Part shown: one piece after another, positions 25,780 through 33,066 of the stretch
Layout: the number at the start of each line of letters is the position of its first letter
Numbering within the stretch: position 1 is the first letter of the stretch
Assembly (NCBI GenBank): GCA_964436865.1
Contig: CAYTFK010000039.1
Coordinates: 1 to 33,194, forward strand
Direction: 5' to 3'
DNA from: JAXGPP01 sp964436865
Lineage (GTDB): Bacteria; Planctomycetota; Planctomycetia; Pirellulales; Thermoguttaceae
Length of the DNA: 33,194 nt
The notes under the pieces: model-generated
What the model was told of the DNA's origin: nothing
What the model saw: the letters and a program-made list of their open reading frames with translations, nothing else
The model's database searches: none
Program-made: the position numbers and the translations under genes

Positions 25780-25851
25780 CCGACCGCTTTTCACGGCCGG
25801 TCTCGACGTTATCGTTTCCACTTCGCCGATCCAAGCCACTCCCCAACGATC

Positions 25852-26715
25852 ATGGATACGCCTTTCAGTCGCCTCCTGCTTTCGCTGTTCACCCTTGCCA
25901 GCGCCTTTGTCAGCTCGCGATGCGTGGCGGAGACGCCCAGCCTCGCTGACATCGCTTACCGGGAAGCTCCGTCCACCAGCGAGTATGAACGCACCCGCTG
26001 CCTGCTGGATGTTTATCTGCCCGCGCGCGGCAAGGACTTCGCCACGCTGGTGTGGTTTCACGGCGGCGGCCTGACGAGCGGTAGCAAGGACGGCGAAGAC
26101 ACGGTCAGGATCGCGGCAAGCCTCGCGGGAGAGGGCGTGGCGGTGGTCGTGCCGAATTACCGGCTCAGCCCCGGGGCAGCTTTTCCCGCCTACATCGAAG
26201 ACGCGGCGGCGGCGGTGGCCTGGACGGTGCGCCACATCGCGGAGCACGGCGGCGATGCGCGGCGCGTGTTTGTCGGCGGGCACTCGGCGGGCGGCTATCT
26301 TACATTCATGCTGGGAATGGATGCGCGCTACTTGAAGGCGCACGGCCTGGAGTTGAGCTGCCTCGCCGGCCTCATCCCCGTGAGCGGTCAGACGATGACG
26401 CACGCCACGGTGCGCGGCGAACGCGGCCTGGGCCGGTTCAGCGTCACCGCCGATGAAGCCGCACCCGTGCGCTATGCGGCGGAGAAAGGCCTGCCACCCA
26501 TGCTCATCGTTTGGGCGGACAACGATATGCCGGCGCGCGGCGAGGAGAACGCCTACCTCGTGGCGCTGCTCAAGGGAGCAAAGCAACCGCACGTCACCGG
26601 CGTGCGGATTGCCGACCGAGACCACGGCAGCGTCGGCAGTCGGATCGCGGAAGAGAACGACGCAGCCCGCGCCCTGATCCTCAAGTTCATCGCCCACCCG
26701 AAGGCTGAGCCGTAA
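25852..26715 (+). CDS. Secreted alpha/beta hydrolase (BD-FAE-like esterase)
   Basis: This 287-residue protein has a signal peptide over about 1-27 (hydrophobic LLLSLFTLASAFVSS, cleavage near VAE). The hydrolase carries LVWFHGGGLTSG (oxyanion loop, His70-Gly73) and VGGHSAGGYL with Ser145. IVWADNDMPARGEE holds the likely acid, and ADRDHGSVGS the likely histidine. No Shine-Dalgarno-like sequence was seen before ATG 25852. The stretch RYLKAHGLELSCLAGLIPVS aligns with RYLKAEGVPFEVLKGCVPVD in the esterase at 15301, so these are probably paralogues. It stands between the EF-hand fusion and the TIM-barrel gene, all on the plus strand with spacers of 72 and 54 bases, so one transcript is likely. The presumed role is deacylation of a glycan or other ester outside the cytoplasm. 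Confidence 0.88.
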   Translation: MDTPFSRLLLSLFTLASAFVSSRCVAETPSLADIAYREAPSTSEYERTRCLLDVYLPARGKDFATLVWFHGGGLTSGSKDGEDTVRIAASLAGEGVAVVVPNYRLSPGAAFPAYIEDAAAAVAWTVRHIAEHGGDARRVFVGGHSAGGYLTFMLGMDARYLKAHGLELSCLAGLIPVSGQTMTHATVRGERGLGRFSVTADEAAPVRYAAEKGLPPMLIVWADNDMPARGEENAYLVALLKGAKQPHVTGVRIADRDHGSVGSRIAEENDAARALILKFIAHPKAEP

Positions 26716-26769
26716 CGACCTCTCGCCGGCCAGAATGAGCATTTTGCGCCCGGAATCGAGGAAGTAACG

Positions 26770-28962
26770 ATGAAAACGTCGACGATGGCGACGATGGCCG
26801 CGGTGGTGCTGGGCGCGTTGGCGGCGCCGGGGGCCGCTGGAGGCGAGTTGGCCGAGGCGCCGTGGTTTCAGCGCGCGTGGGTTGGCATGGAGGTGGGGCC
26901 AACGGGCGCGCAATGGGGGAACAGCGATCCGACCGACGCGCGGTATTGCGCGCGTTTCGACGGACGCGAGATCGTGCGGAATGCGCTGGCGGCCCACAGC
27001 GAGTACCTGGTGCTGTGGGTGCGCGACGGCGACTGGGCGTACTACGACTCCAAGCTGCTGCCGAAAGCGCCCGGCCTGGGCGACCGTGATCCGCTGCGGG
27101 AGGCGCTCGACGCGGCCCGTCCGCACGGGTTGCCGATCATTGCGTACTGCGTGGTGCAGCAGGCCGGCCATTTCCTCAAGGCGCATCCGGAATGGGAGAT
27201 GCGCGGCGCGGACGGCCAGGCGATCGGACGCTTCTGCCTGAACTCCGGCTATCTGGAGGCGATGAAGCAAATCGTGGCCGAGCAACTCGCGTATGGGATT
27301 GACGGTTTTCACATCGACATGCTCGACCAGGGTTTCGGCCCGCCGTACGGTTGCTGGTGCGACGCCTGCCAGACCCGTTTCCAGGAGGAATTCGGCCGCG
27401 CCATGCCCGAGAGCCCGACCTGGGACGCCGCCTGGGACGCGATGCTGGAGTTCCGCTATCGGTCGAGCGAACGGTTCGAAGAGGCGCTGGCGGCGCACGT
27501 CAAGTCACTCAACCCGGGCGCCTCGGTAGATTTCAACTATCACGGCAATCCGCCCTTCAGCTTCGAGGTGGGCCAGCGCCCGGTGCAGCACGCGGGGAAC
27601 GGCGACTTCGTCACCGGCGAGACGGGCGTGTGGGGTTTCAGCGCGTTGACCGTCGGATTGAACGCGGAGTTTTACCGCGCCGCTGTGCCGCAGCAGCGAG
27701 TGCAGGTCGCGATGCAGCGCGGCGTGCGGATGTATCACGACCAGACCACCCGGCCGCTCACTGACATCCGCTGGGAGTTGCTCACTTTACTGGCACACGG
27801 CGCCTTCGTGACGATGGTGGACAAGACGGCTTTCGACGGCTGGCTCGATCCCGTAGCCTACGACCGGATCGGCGCGGCGTTTGCCGAAGCGCGCGCCAAA
27901 CGCGAGCACTTCGGACACCGGCCCGTGCGCGACGTGGGCCTGTATTTCAGCAGCCGCACGCGCGATTGGGTGGGGCGCGAGAAGCCGGCAGACTACTTCC
28001 AGAGCTTTCAAGGCGCGCAGAAGGCGATGGTCTACGAGCACATCCCGTGGGGCGTATTGCTCGATGAGAACGCGACGCTGGAAAGCCTGCGGCAGTTTCC
28101 CGTGGTATTGCTGCCGAACGCGGGGATTCTGGCGGAGAAGGAAATCGGCCTGCTGCGCCGCTATGTGGAAGACGGCGGGCAGTTGCTCATCACGGGGCTG
28201 AGCGGGTGCCACGACCGCATGGGCGCGGTGCAAACGAACTCGGCGCTGGAACCAATCGTAGGGGCACGTTTTGTGCAAAAGCTCGATTCGCTCGACAACT
28301 GGGTTCGCTTTTCCGCCGCTCAGCGTGACTTTCTGGAGATCCCAGCGTCGGAGGGCCGGGCTGACTGGCCGCTGCTGGTCAAGGGCCCCGCGGGCGTGTT
28401 TGCAGCGACCACGGCCGAGCCCATCGGCGAACTGCTGAAACCCCACCGCACCATGCGTCAGCTTGAGGGGCGGGAAGGGACCGATTGGCCCATGAGCGCG
28501 GATGTGCCTGTCGGGCCCGCCCTGCTGGTCAATACGGTCGGCAAGGGCCGCGTCTTGACGTTCACATGTTCTCCGGACTTCGCGGCGGCGAGCGAGCATC
28601 ATATTCCGGAAGCCCGCAAACTGCTGGCTGCCGCAGTGCGCTTCCTGCATCCACGGCCGCGCGTACGCATCACTGCGCCGACCACCGTGGAAGCGGTTGT
28701 CACGGACGACCCGGTCGGGCGCACGCTGCGAGTTCACCTGCTCGGCTACAATTCCCCGCCGCAAACCATGCCGGCCCGCGAACGCCCCTACGTGCTGCCG
28801 GCGATGATCGAAGACGCGCCGATCTTCCGGGCGAGTATCGAGTTGGAATCTCCACCCCTTAGTGTGGAAGTGCTGAACCCAACGACCGTGCTCAAACAGC
28901 AGGAGGGCCGCATTGAGGTCACGGTGAACGACATTCACGAAGTGGTGCTGTTGCGTTACTGA
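26770..28962 (+). CDS. Secreted glycosidase-like TIM barrel with trimerisation-type domain
   Basis: This 730-residue protein starts at ATG 26770 with GAGGAAG upstream. The signal peptide spans about 1-25 (MATMAAVVLGALAAPGAAGG). The barrel includes YLVLWVRDGDWAYYDSK, GLPIIAYCVVQ, and DGFHIDMLDQGFGPPYG followed by CWCDAC (195-200). The acidic HIDMLD just before a C-x-C-x-x-C cluster is the same arrangement as in the protein at 10415. It is typical of GHL-type barrels related to GH42 and GH29. From about residue 380 (RPVRDVGLYFSSRTRDW, then LRRYVEDGGQLLITGLSG) there is a class I amidotransferase-like trimerisation domain, and a beta-rich tail ends the protein. The substrate is unknown. It is probably the last gene of a three-gene unit with the two esterases. 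Confidence 0.7.
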   Translation: MKTSTMATMAAVVLGALAAPGAAGGELAEAPWFQRAWVGMEVGPTGAQWGNSDPTDARYCARFDGREIVRNALAAHSEYLVLWVRDGDWAYYDSKLLPKAPGLGDRDPLREALDAARPHGLPIIAYCVVQQAGHFLKAHPEWEMRGADGQAIGRFCLNSGYLEAMKQIVAEQLAYGIDGFHIDMLDQGFGPPYGCWCDACQTRFQEEFGRAMPESPTWDAAWDAMLEFRYRSSERFEEALAAHVKSLNPGASVDFNYHGNPPFSFEVGQRPVQHAGNGDFVTGETGVWGFSALTVGLNAEFYRAAVPQQRVQVAMQRGVRMYHDQTTRPLTDIRWELLTLLAHGAFVTMVDKTAFDGWLDPVAYDRIGAAFAEARAKREHFGHRPVRDVGLYFSSRTRDWVGREKPADYFQSFQGAQKAMVYEHIPWGVLLDENATLESLRQFPVVLLPNAGILAEKEIGLLRRYVEDGGQLLITGLSGCHDRMGAVQTNSALEPIVGARFVQKLDSLDNWVRFSAAQRDFLEIPASEGRADWPLLVKGPAGVFAATTAEPIGELLKPHRTMRQLEGREGTDWPMSADVPVGPALLVNTVGKGRVLTFTCSPDFAAASEHHIPEARKLLAAAVRFLHPRPRVRITAPTTVEAVVTDDPVGRTLRVHLLGYNSPPQTMPARERPYVLPAMIEDAPIFRASIELESPPLSVEVLNPTTVLKQQEGRIEVTVNDIHEVVLLRY

Positions 28963-29283
28963 AGCGTGACGTCGATTCAAGCCGTTCCCGGCGGAGAGCG
29001 ACGAGCACTTCTGTGGCGTCGTGCGGCGCGGCGTGGTGGCTGCCTGTACGGCGGCAACTCGTGGATGGACGGGGTTGGTCGAGCAGCCAGGACTCGGGTG
29101 AACGCTCCCTCCTCGCGGTGGTATTTGTGCCAGTTTATGCGCCTGCTCCCTCATCAGGGGAAGAGTGGCCCTACCACGGGTGTTAATATTGACAAATACG
29201 ATCTATATGGATTAGATATCGAATGTGTAAATCTACTAGAAGACCCGATCAGCGTGACCGGAAGGGGAACCGCGGGGAAAGGC
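28963..29283 (+). other. Intergenic region with promoter of the LysR-type gene
   Basis: About 320 bases separate the TIM-barrel gene from the left copy of the regulator start. The first 200 bases show no feature beyond a short CCCT/AGGG hairpin at 29148-29159. The last part, from about 29180, is a marked AT-rich island that holds the promoter and the half-sites listed separately. Confidence 0.45.
29189..29239 (+). promoter_or_regulatory. Promoter and half-site cluster before the LysR-type gene
   Basis: TTGACA (29189-29194) and TAGATA (29213-29218) stand 18 bases apart. Within and after them lie ATCTA (29201-29205), TAGAT (29213-29217) and ATCTA (29231-29235), with the last extending as TCTA-C-TAGA. 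The first two form an inverted repeat with 7 bases between. The -10 box is inside this array, so the regulator encoded next may control its own expression here. Spacing does not match the classic T-N11-A LysR box. Confidence 0.45.
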
Positions 29284-29319
29284 ATGGACTGGATCAACTA
29301 CCATCACCTGCTGTACTTC
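29265..29319 (+). repeat. Left copy of a 55-base duplication at the scaffold gap
   Basis: These 55 bases, ending in the first codons of the regulator gene, are repeated exactly at 29420-29474 on the other side of the N run. It is best read as contig-end overlap, not a biological repeat. Confidence 0.9.
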
Positions 29320-29419
29320 NNNNNNNNNNNNNNNNNNNNNNNNNNNNNNNNNNNNNNNNNNNNNNNNNNNNNNNNNNNNNNNNNNNNNNNNNNNNNNNNN
29401 NNNNNNNNNNNNNNNNNNN
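29320..29419. other. Scaffold gap of 100 N
   Basis: Exactly 100 unknown bases, a conventional placeholder length, join two contigs whose ends are identical over 55 bases. The real distance is probably negative, so no sequence may be missing. Any reading frame translated through the N run is an artefact. Confidence 0.95.
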
Positions 29420-29474
29420 GGGAACCGCGGGGAAAGGCATGGACTGGATCAACTACCATCACCTGCTGTACTTC
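29420..29474 (+). repeat. Right copy of the 55-base duplication at the scaffold gap
   Basis: Identical to 29265-29319. Here it continues into the full regulator gene. Collapsing both copies joins the promoter on the left to the gene on the right. Confidence 0.9.
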
Positions 29475-30344
29475 TGGGTCGTGGCGCGAGAGGGGAGCGT
29501 CATGCGGGCCTGCGAGGAATTGCAGTTGTCGCAGCCGACGATCAGCGGACAACTGGCGAAGTTCGAGAAGTCATTGCGACGGAAACTATTTCGCCGCGCC
29601 GGGAGGGGACTGGAGCTGACGGAGGAGGGGCGGATCCTGTTTCGCTACGCGGACGAGATCTTCACGATCGGCCGCGAGATGACCGAGGCACTGAAAGGCC
29701 GGGTGAGCGGCCGCCCGTTGCGTTTCACGGTGGGGGTGGCCGATGTGCTTCCCAAGCTGGTGGTGTACCGGTTGCTGGAGCCGGCCTGCCGGCTGGACGA
29801 ACCGATCGAATTGGTCTGCCAGGAAGGGAAGCTGGATTCGCTGCTGGCGGACCTGGCGGTGTTTCACCTGGACGTCGTCCTCTCCGAGGCGCCAGCCAGC
29901 GCGCACGCACGGGTGCGGGCGTTCAACCATCTGCTGGGGTCGTGCGATGTGTCGGTCTACGGCACGGGAGAACTGGCCGAGCGGTATCGGCCAGGATTTC
30001 CGCAGTCGCTGGCCGAGTCGCCGTGGTTGTTGCCCACGCCCGGCACGGCCTTGCGCCGGGACCTGGAGAAGTGGTTTGATTCGCTGGACGTGCGCCCGAA
30101 GATCGCCGGCGAATTCTCCGACAGCGGCCTGCTGAAAGCGTTTGGCCAGGCGGGGATGGGCCTGTTTGCCGGCCCGACGGCGATCGACGCCGAAATCCGC
30201 CGCCAGTATCAAGTGGAATTCGTCGGCCGGATCGAAGACATCCGCTTCCAGTGCTACGCGATTACCGTGCAACGCCGACTCAAGCATCCGGCGGTGGTGG
30301 CCATCTCGAAGGCCGCCCGCGGGGCGCTGTTTGCCGCCGACTGA
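29439..30344 (+). CDS. nhaR: LysR family transcriptional regulator, NhaR type
   Basis: The start is the ATG at 29439 in the right contig (301 residues); the same first 12 codons also occur at 29284 in the left contig because of the duplicated contig ends. The protein begins MDWINYHHLLYFWVVAREG, a hallmark of NhaR-type LysR regulators. The helix-turn-helix runs over about 5-65, with ACEELQLSQPTISGQLAKFE as the recognition part. The effector-binding domain follows from about 90 (RPLRFTVGVADVLPKLVVYRLL). NhaR in E. coli activates the Na+/H+ antiporter gene nhaA in response to sodium. No antiporter is encoded in this window, so the targets here are unknown. The gene is complete if the two contig ends are merged. 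It is convergent with the pyruvate kinase gene. Confidence 0.85.
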   Translation: MDWINYHHLLYFWVVAREGSVMRACEELQLSQPTISGQLAKFEKSLRRKLFRRAGRGLELTEEGRILFRYADEIFTIGREMTEALKGRVSGRPLRFTVGVADVLPKLVVYRLLEPACRLDEPIELVCQEGKLDSLLADLAVFHLDVVLSEAPASAHARVRAFNHLLGSCDVSVYGTGELAERYRPGFPQSLAESPWLLPTPGTALRRDLEKWFDSLDVRPKIAGEFSDSGLLKAFGQAGMGLFAGPTAIDAEIRRQYQVEFVGRIEDIRFQCYAITVQRRLKHPAVVAISKAARGALFAAD

Positions 30345-30387
30345 CGTTCGACGAAAGGGCAACTTCCGTCGTGCCGCCTGTCGTTTC

Positions 30388-30433
30388 GCGGCAGGGCGCT
30401 GCTTTCGCAAGAGCGAAAGGCGACAGTTGTTGA
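30388..30433 (+). repeat. Interspersed hairpin repeat, copy 2
   Basis: This is the second copy of the element at 16229-16273, with the CTTTCGC/GCGAAAG hairpin and the GCGACAGTTGTTGA tail, one base longer in the loop. It lies between the convergent regulator and pyruvate kinase genes, where it could also act as a terminator. Confidence 0.7.
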
Positions 30434-30505
30434 CGCCCGGTGGCAAACGGGATGCGCCAAAAGACGGACCGGTCGCCGCCATGTGAACGCTTGCGTTCCC
30501 GGATG

Positions 30506-32428
30506 CTACGCGCCGCCGTGATCGGTCGGCCGGACCGGAGGGCGGGCATCGACGATGCGGTCGGAAACGGACAGCTTCCGCAGCATGGCGCGCTTTTTGG
30601 TCTGGTGAGTTTGCATGCGGGTCATCACATTGTCCAAGAACCGCACGGCGTTCAGGACGTGAGGGCCCTTGTTGAGCATGACGCACTCAGCGCGGCCGCT
30701 CATGGCCGCGTCGGTTACCTCGGCTCGCGAGGGGAGGCCCTTCTTGGCCAGAGACTCCAGTACCTGGGTGGCCCAGATCACCGGCACGTGCGCCGCTTCG
30801 CACAGCCAGAGGATCTGTTCCTGTACTTCGGCCAGGCGTTCGAAACCCATCTCCACCGCCAGGTCGCCGCGGGCCACCATCACACCGATCGGCGGCGACC
30901 GCAGCGCCGTCAGCAGCAGGTTCGGCAACTGTTCAAAGGCCGCTTTCGTCTCGACCTTGAGGATGATTCCCAAATGCGATCCGTTGCGGCGGTCCAGTTC
31001 GCGTTCCAGATTGAGCACATCTTCCGGCGACCGCACGAACGACAGGCCGACCATGTCGGCAGAGGCGACAGCGAAATCCAGTTGGGCCAGGTCCTGCTCG
31101 CTGAGCGACGCCACGCGCAGATTGCTGTCGGGGAGGTTGATGCCCTTGTCGGCCCGAAGCTTGGCGCCGCCGGCGCGGGCTTTGGTGATCCGCACCCGCA
31201 GATAGTCGTCGGCCACCTCCTCGATCAGGCCCCCGATCTTGCCATCGTCGAAGAGGATGCGCTGGCCGACAGTCACGTCGGCGAAGACCTGCGGAAGCGT
31301 GCAAGGGATGCACGCCGGTTCCAGGACCGAACCGTCGGCGGCCGAGACCGCGGGACGGCCGGGCCGTCGCGCGGCGGTCAGAATCAGGAGGTCGCCTTGC
31401 CGGAGGATCAAGGGCTGATCGCAAGCCGGCAGGGAGCCGATCCGTCCGGTGGCGGCGCGGTCGCTGGCAAAGTCCTGAGAGGGGCGGTCCGGCTGCCAGC
31501 GGACCGCCGCGCCGGACTCGACGTAGGCCGTCGAACGACTCTCGGTCAGCACGCCTCGAGCGTCCACCGCCACCACCCGTAAGCGACGATCCATGCCGCG
31601 ACAGTCGGCGACCCAAAGGCTGTCGCCGGGTTGCACCTGCCCGAGCCAGGGGGCGTTGACCGGTAACAAGACGTCCTGGTCGAGCAGCGGTGGATCGGGA
31701 GACGTGGGAGGGACCAGTCGCACCCGGACGGGACGAAGCAACTGGCCGCGGAGGCCCCGTCGCGGGCTCCAACGGACCACTGCGGGGCCGGGCTCGACCG
31801 GTCCGGTCCGCAACTTGGGTCCCTGCAGGTCGAACAGGACGCGGCAGGGCCGGTTCACTTCGGCGATCGCCCGTCGCAGATGCTCGGTCATTTTTCGCCA
31901 GGCCGCCGGCTCATCGTGGGCGCTGTTGATGCGCATGATATCCATGCCGGCCGCCAGGAGGTCGCGCACCAGGTCGTAGGAACTCGCCGCCTCCGGCGGC
32001 ATGGTGACCATGATGCGGACTTCGCGGCCGGAAGGGACCGGGCCCAGGAGGAACTCCGTGTGCTGCGCCAGCGCCTGCGGACCGGTGAAGAAGTCTACCG
32101 GCAGTTCGAAGCCGTCGGGGCGCTGCATGGTCCGAGCGGTGAGCTTGTGCAGGGCGGCCAGCACGGCATCGACGCCGGCCAGCGCGTGGGCCTCGGTTCG
32201 GCCGAGCGAAGAGAGCCCCAGGGAGGACAAGTCGCGCTGTAGCGGCCACAGGTCATGCTGCCGCAACACCAGATAGTGCAGCAGGTTGATGGCGCTCGGC
32301 CGGTAGTCGGGCGGAACCAGCTCGAGTTCTTGGGCCCAGGACCGGGCCAAGGTGACCTGCTGGTCGCGGAGTTGGCTCAGGGCTTCGATGGCAGCGGCCG
32401 TCTTCTCCACGGTGAACCGGGCAGGCAT
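30506..32428 (-). CDS. Pyruvate kinase, long variant with N-terminal extension
   Basis: ATG at 32428 gives 640 residues; a TTG at 32443 is less likely. Residues 1-135 are a helical extension unlike ordinary pyruvate kinase. The catalytic barrel follows: IMVTMPPEAASS, MRINSAHD (Arg166, Asn168; Ala170 where the usual motif RxNFSH has Ser), and DLQGPKLRTG. A segment of about 185 residues (210-393) replaces the usual ~100-residue B domain. ILKVETKAAFEQL (Lys491, Glu493), VARGDLAVEMG and ATQVLESL...PSRAEVTDAA are standard active-site motifs. The protein ends soon after the barrel, so the usual C-terminal regulatory domain is missing. The expected reaction is phosphoenolpyruvate plus ADP to pyruvate plus ATP, in the cytoplasm. 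Loss of the C-terminal domain suggests altered allosteric control. Confidence 0.85.
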   Translation of the reverse strand: MPARFTVEKTAAAIEALSQLRDQQVTLARSWAQELELVPPDYRPSAINLLHYLVLRQHDLWPLQRDLSSLGLSSLGRTEAHALAGVDAVLAALHKLTARTMQRPDGFELPVDFFTGPQALAQHTEFLLGPVPSGREVRIMVTMPPEAASSYDLVRDLLAAGMDIMRINSAHDEPAAWRKMTEHLRRAIAEVNRPCRVLFDLQGPKLRTGPVEPGPAVVRWSPRRGLRGQLLRPVRVRLVPPTSPDPPLLDQDVLLPVNAPWLGQVQPGDSLWVADCRGMDRRLRVVAVDARGVLTESRSTAYVESGAAVRWQPDRPSQDFASDRAATGRIGSLPACDQPLILRQGDLLILTAARRPGRPAVSAADGSVLEPACIPCTLPQVFADVTVGQRILFDDGKIGGLIEEVADDYLRVRITKARAGGAKLRADKGINLPDSNLRVASLSEQDLAQLDFAVASADMVGLSFVRSPEDVLNLERELDRRNGSHLGIILKVETKAAFEQLPNLLLTALRSPPIGVMVARGDLAVEMGFERLAEVQEQILWLCEAAHVPVIWATQVLESLAKKGLPSRAEVTDAAMSGRAECVMLNKGPHVLNAVRFLDNVMTRMQTHQTKKRAMLRKLSVSDRIVDARPPVRPTDHGGA

Positions 32429-32748
32429 GGTGGTCGTTCGCAAGCAGGTTGAAGGTGATCGGAGCCGTTTCCGCCTCTTCGGTCGGCGTGGCCCTCGCGC
32501 GCCGGGGGGCCGTCGAGTGTACGCCAGGGCGCGGCCAAGGTACAGGCCGAATCGCTGGCGCGGAGAGCCCCGATCGGGTGCCGCATGGGGGGGCGGCCGC
32601 GCTGGCGATGAGCAATCGCGGCGACGCGGGAATCATTCTTTTTAACGATATGAATCAGCGAAAGATTCTATTTGTCGATCGATCGCCATCGGCTTAAAAA
32701 GGGGGTGAGAGAAGCAGGTTTATGACCGCGTATTGAAGGAGAACAGCA
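32429..32748. other. Divergent intergenic region before the hibernation factor
   Basis: The 320 bases between the leftward pyruvate kinase and the rightward hibernation factor are GC-rich on the left. From about 32635 they become AT-rich, with a GAATC/GATTC hairpin (32652-32668, 7-base loop) and TTAAAA near 32695. The right part probably holds the promoter of the hibernation factor, but no clear -35/-10 pair could be fixed. A plus-strand open frame here has no protein-like character. Confidence 0.4.
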
Positions 32749-33066
32749 ATGCGAGTCGAATTCAACGTATCGGGTCACGATCTGGCACCGTCGCTGCGGT
32801 CGTTGATCGAGCAGCATTTCCGGTTTGCGGCCAGTCCGTTCAGGTCGTCGCTAGAGTCGATCCAGGTGAGGCTGTCCGATGTGGCGGGGGCCGGCGCCGG
32901 CGCGACCAAGCGTTGCGAAGCGGAACTCCACCTGCGAGATGGCGGGGCGATGAAGATCCGACGGCAGGACGTCCGCGCGGAGTACGCGGTCCAGCGGGTT
33001 GCCGATCGGGTTTTTCGCGTCCTGCGGAGCCAGCGAGTGGGACGCCGGGGCAAGTCGGCGGTATGA
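32749..33066 (+). CDS. Ribosome hibernation-promoting factor, short HPF/RaiA type
   Basis: This 105-residue protein starts at ATG 32749, preceded by AAGGAG (32736-32741) at ideal spacing. It matches the sigma-54 modulation/HPF fold: a strand (MRVEFNVSGHDLAPSLRSLIEQH), a helix, a second strand with IQVRLSDV, then CEAELHLRDGGAMKIRRQDVRAEYAVQRVADRVFRVLRS. The long loop in the middle (AGAGAGA) is GA-rich. Its length is that of the short form, lacking the C-terminal dimerisation domain of long HPF. Such proteins bind the decoding region of the 30S subunit in stationary phase and block translation. The last residues RVGRRGKSAV are basic. Its stop is overlapped by an ATG at 33063. Confidence 0.8.
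   Translation: MRVEFNVSGHDLAPSLRSLIEQHFRFAASPFRSSLESIQVRLSDVAGAGAGATKRCEAELHLRDGGAMKIRRQDVRAEYAVQRVADRVFRVLRSQRVGRRGKSAV

Noticed and set aside
25309..27498. 729-codon open frame on the minus strand across both esterases and the TIM-barrel gene
   Set aside because: It runs through three supported genes on the other strand and has no conserved motif, signal or start site.
29223..29438. Reading frame through the N run joined to the LysR-type gene
   Set aside because: It passes through 100 unknown bases and duplicates the first residues of the gene, so it is an assembly artefact.
30440..31582. Plus-strand open frame within the pyruvate kinase gene
   Set aside because: It is antisense to conserved pyruvate kinase motifs and has no features of its own.
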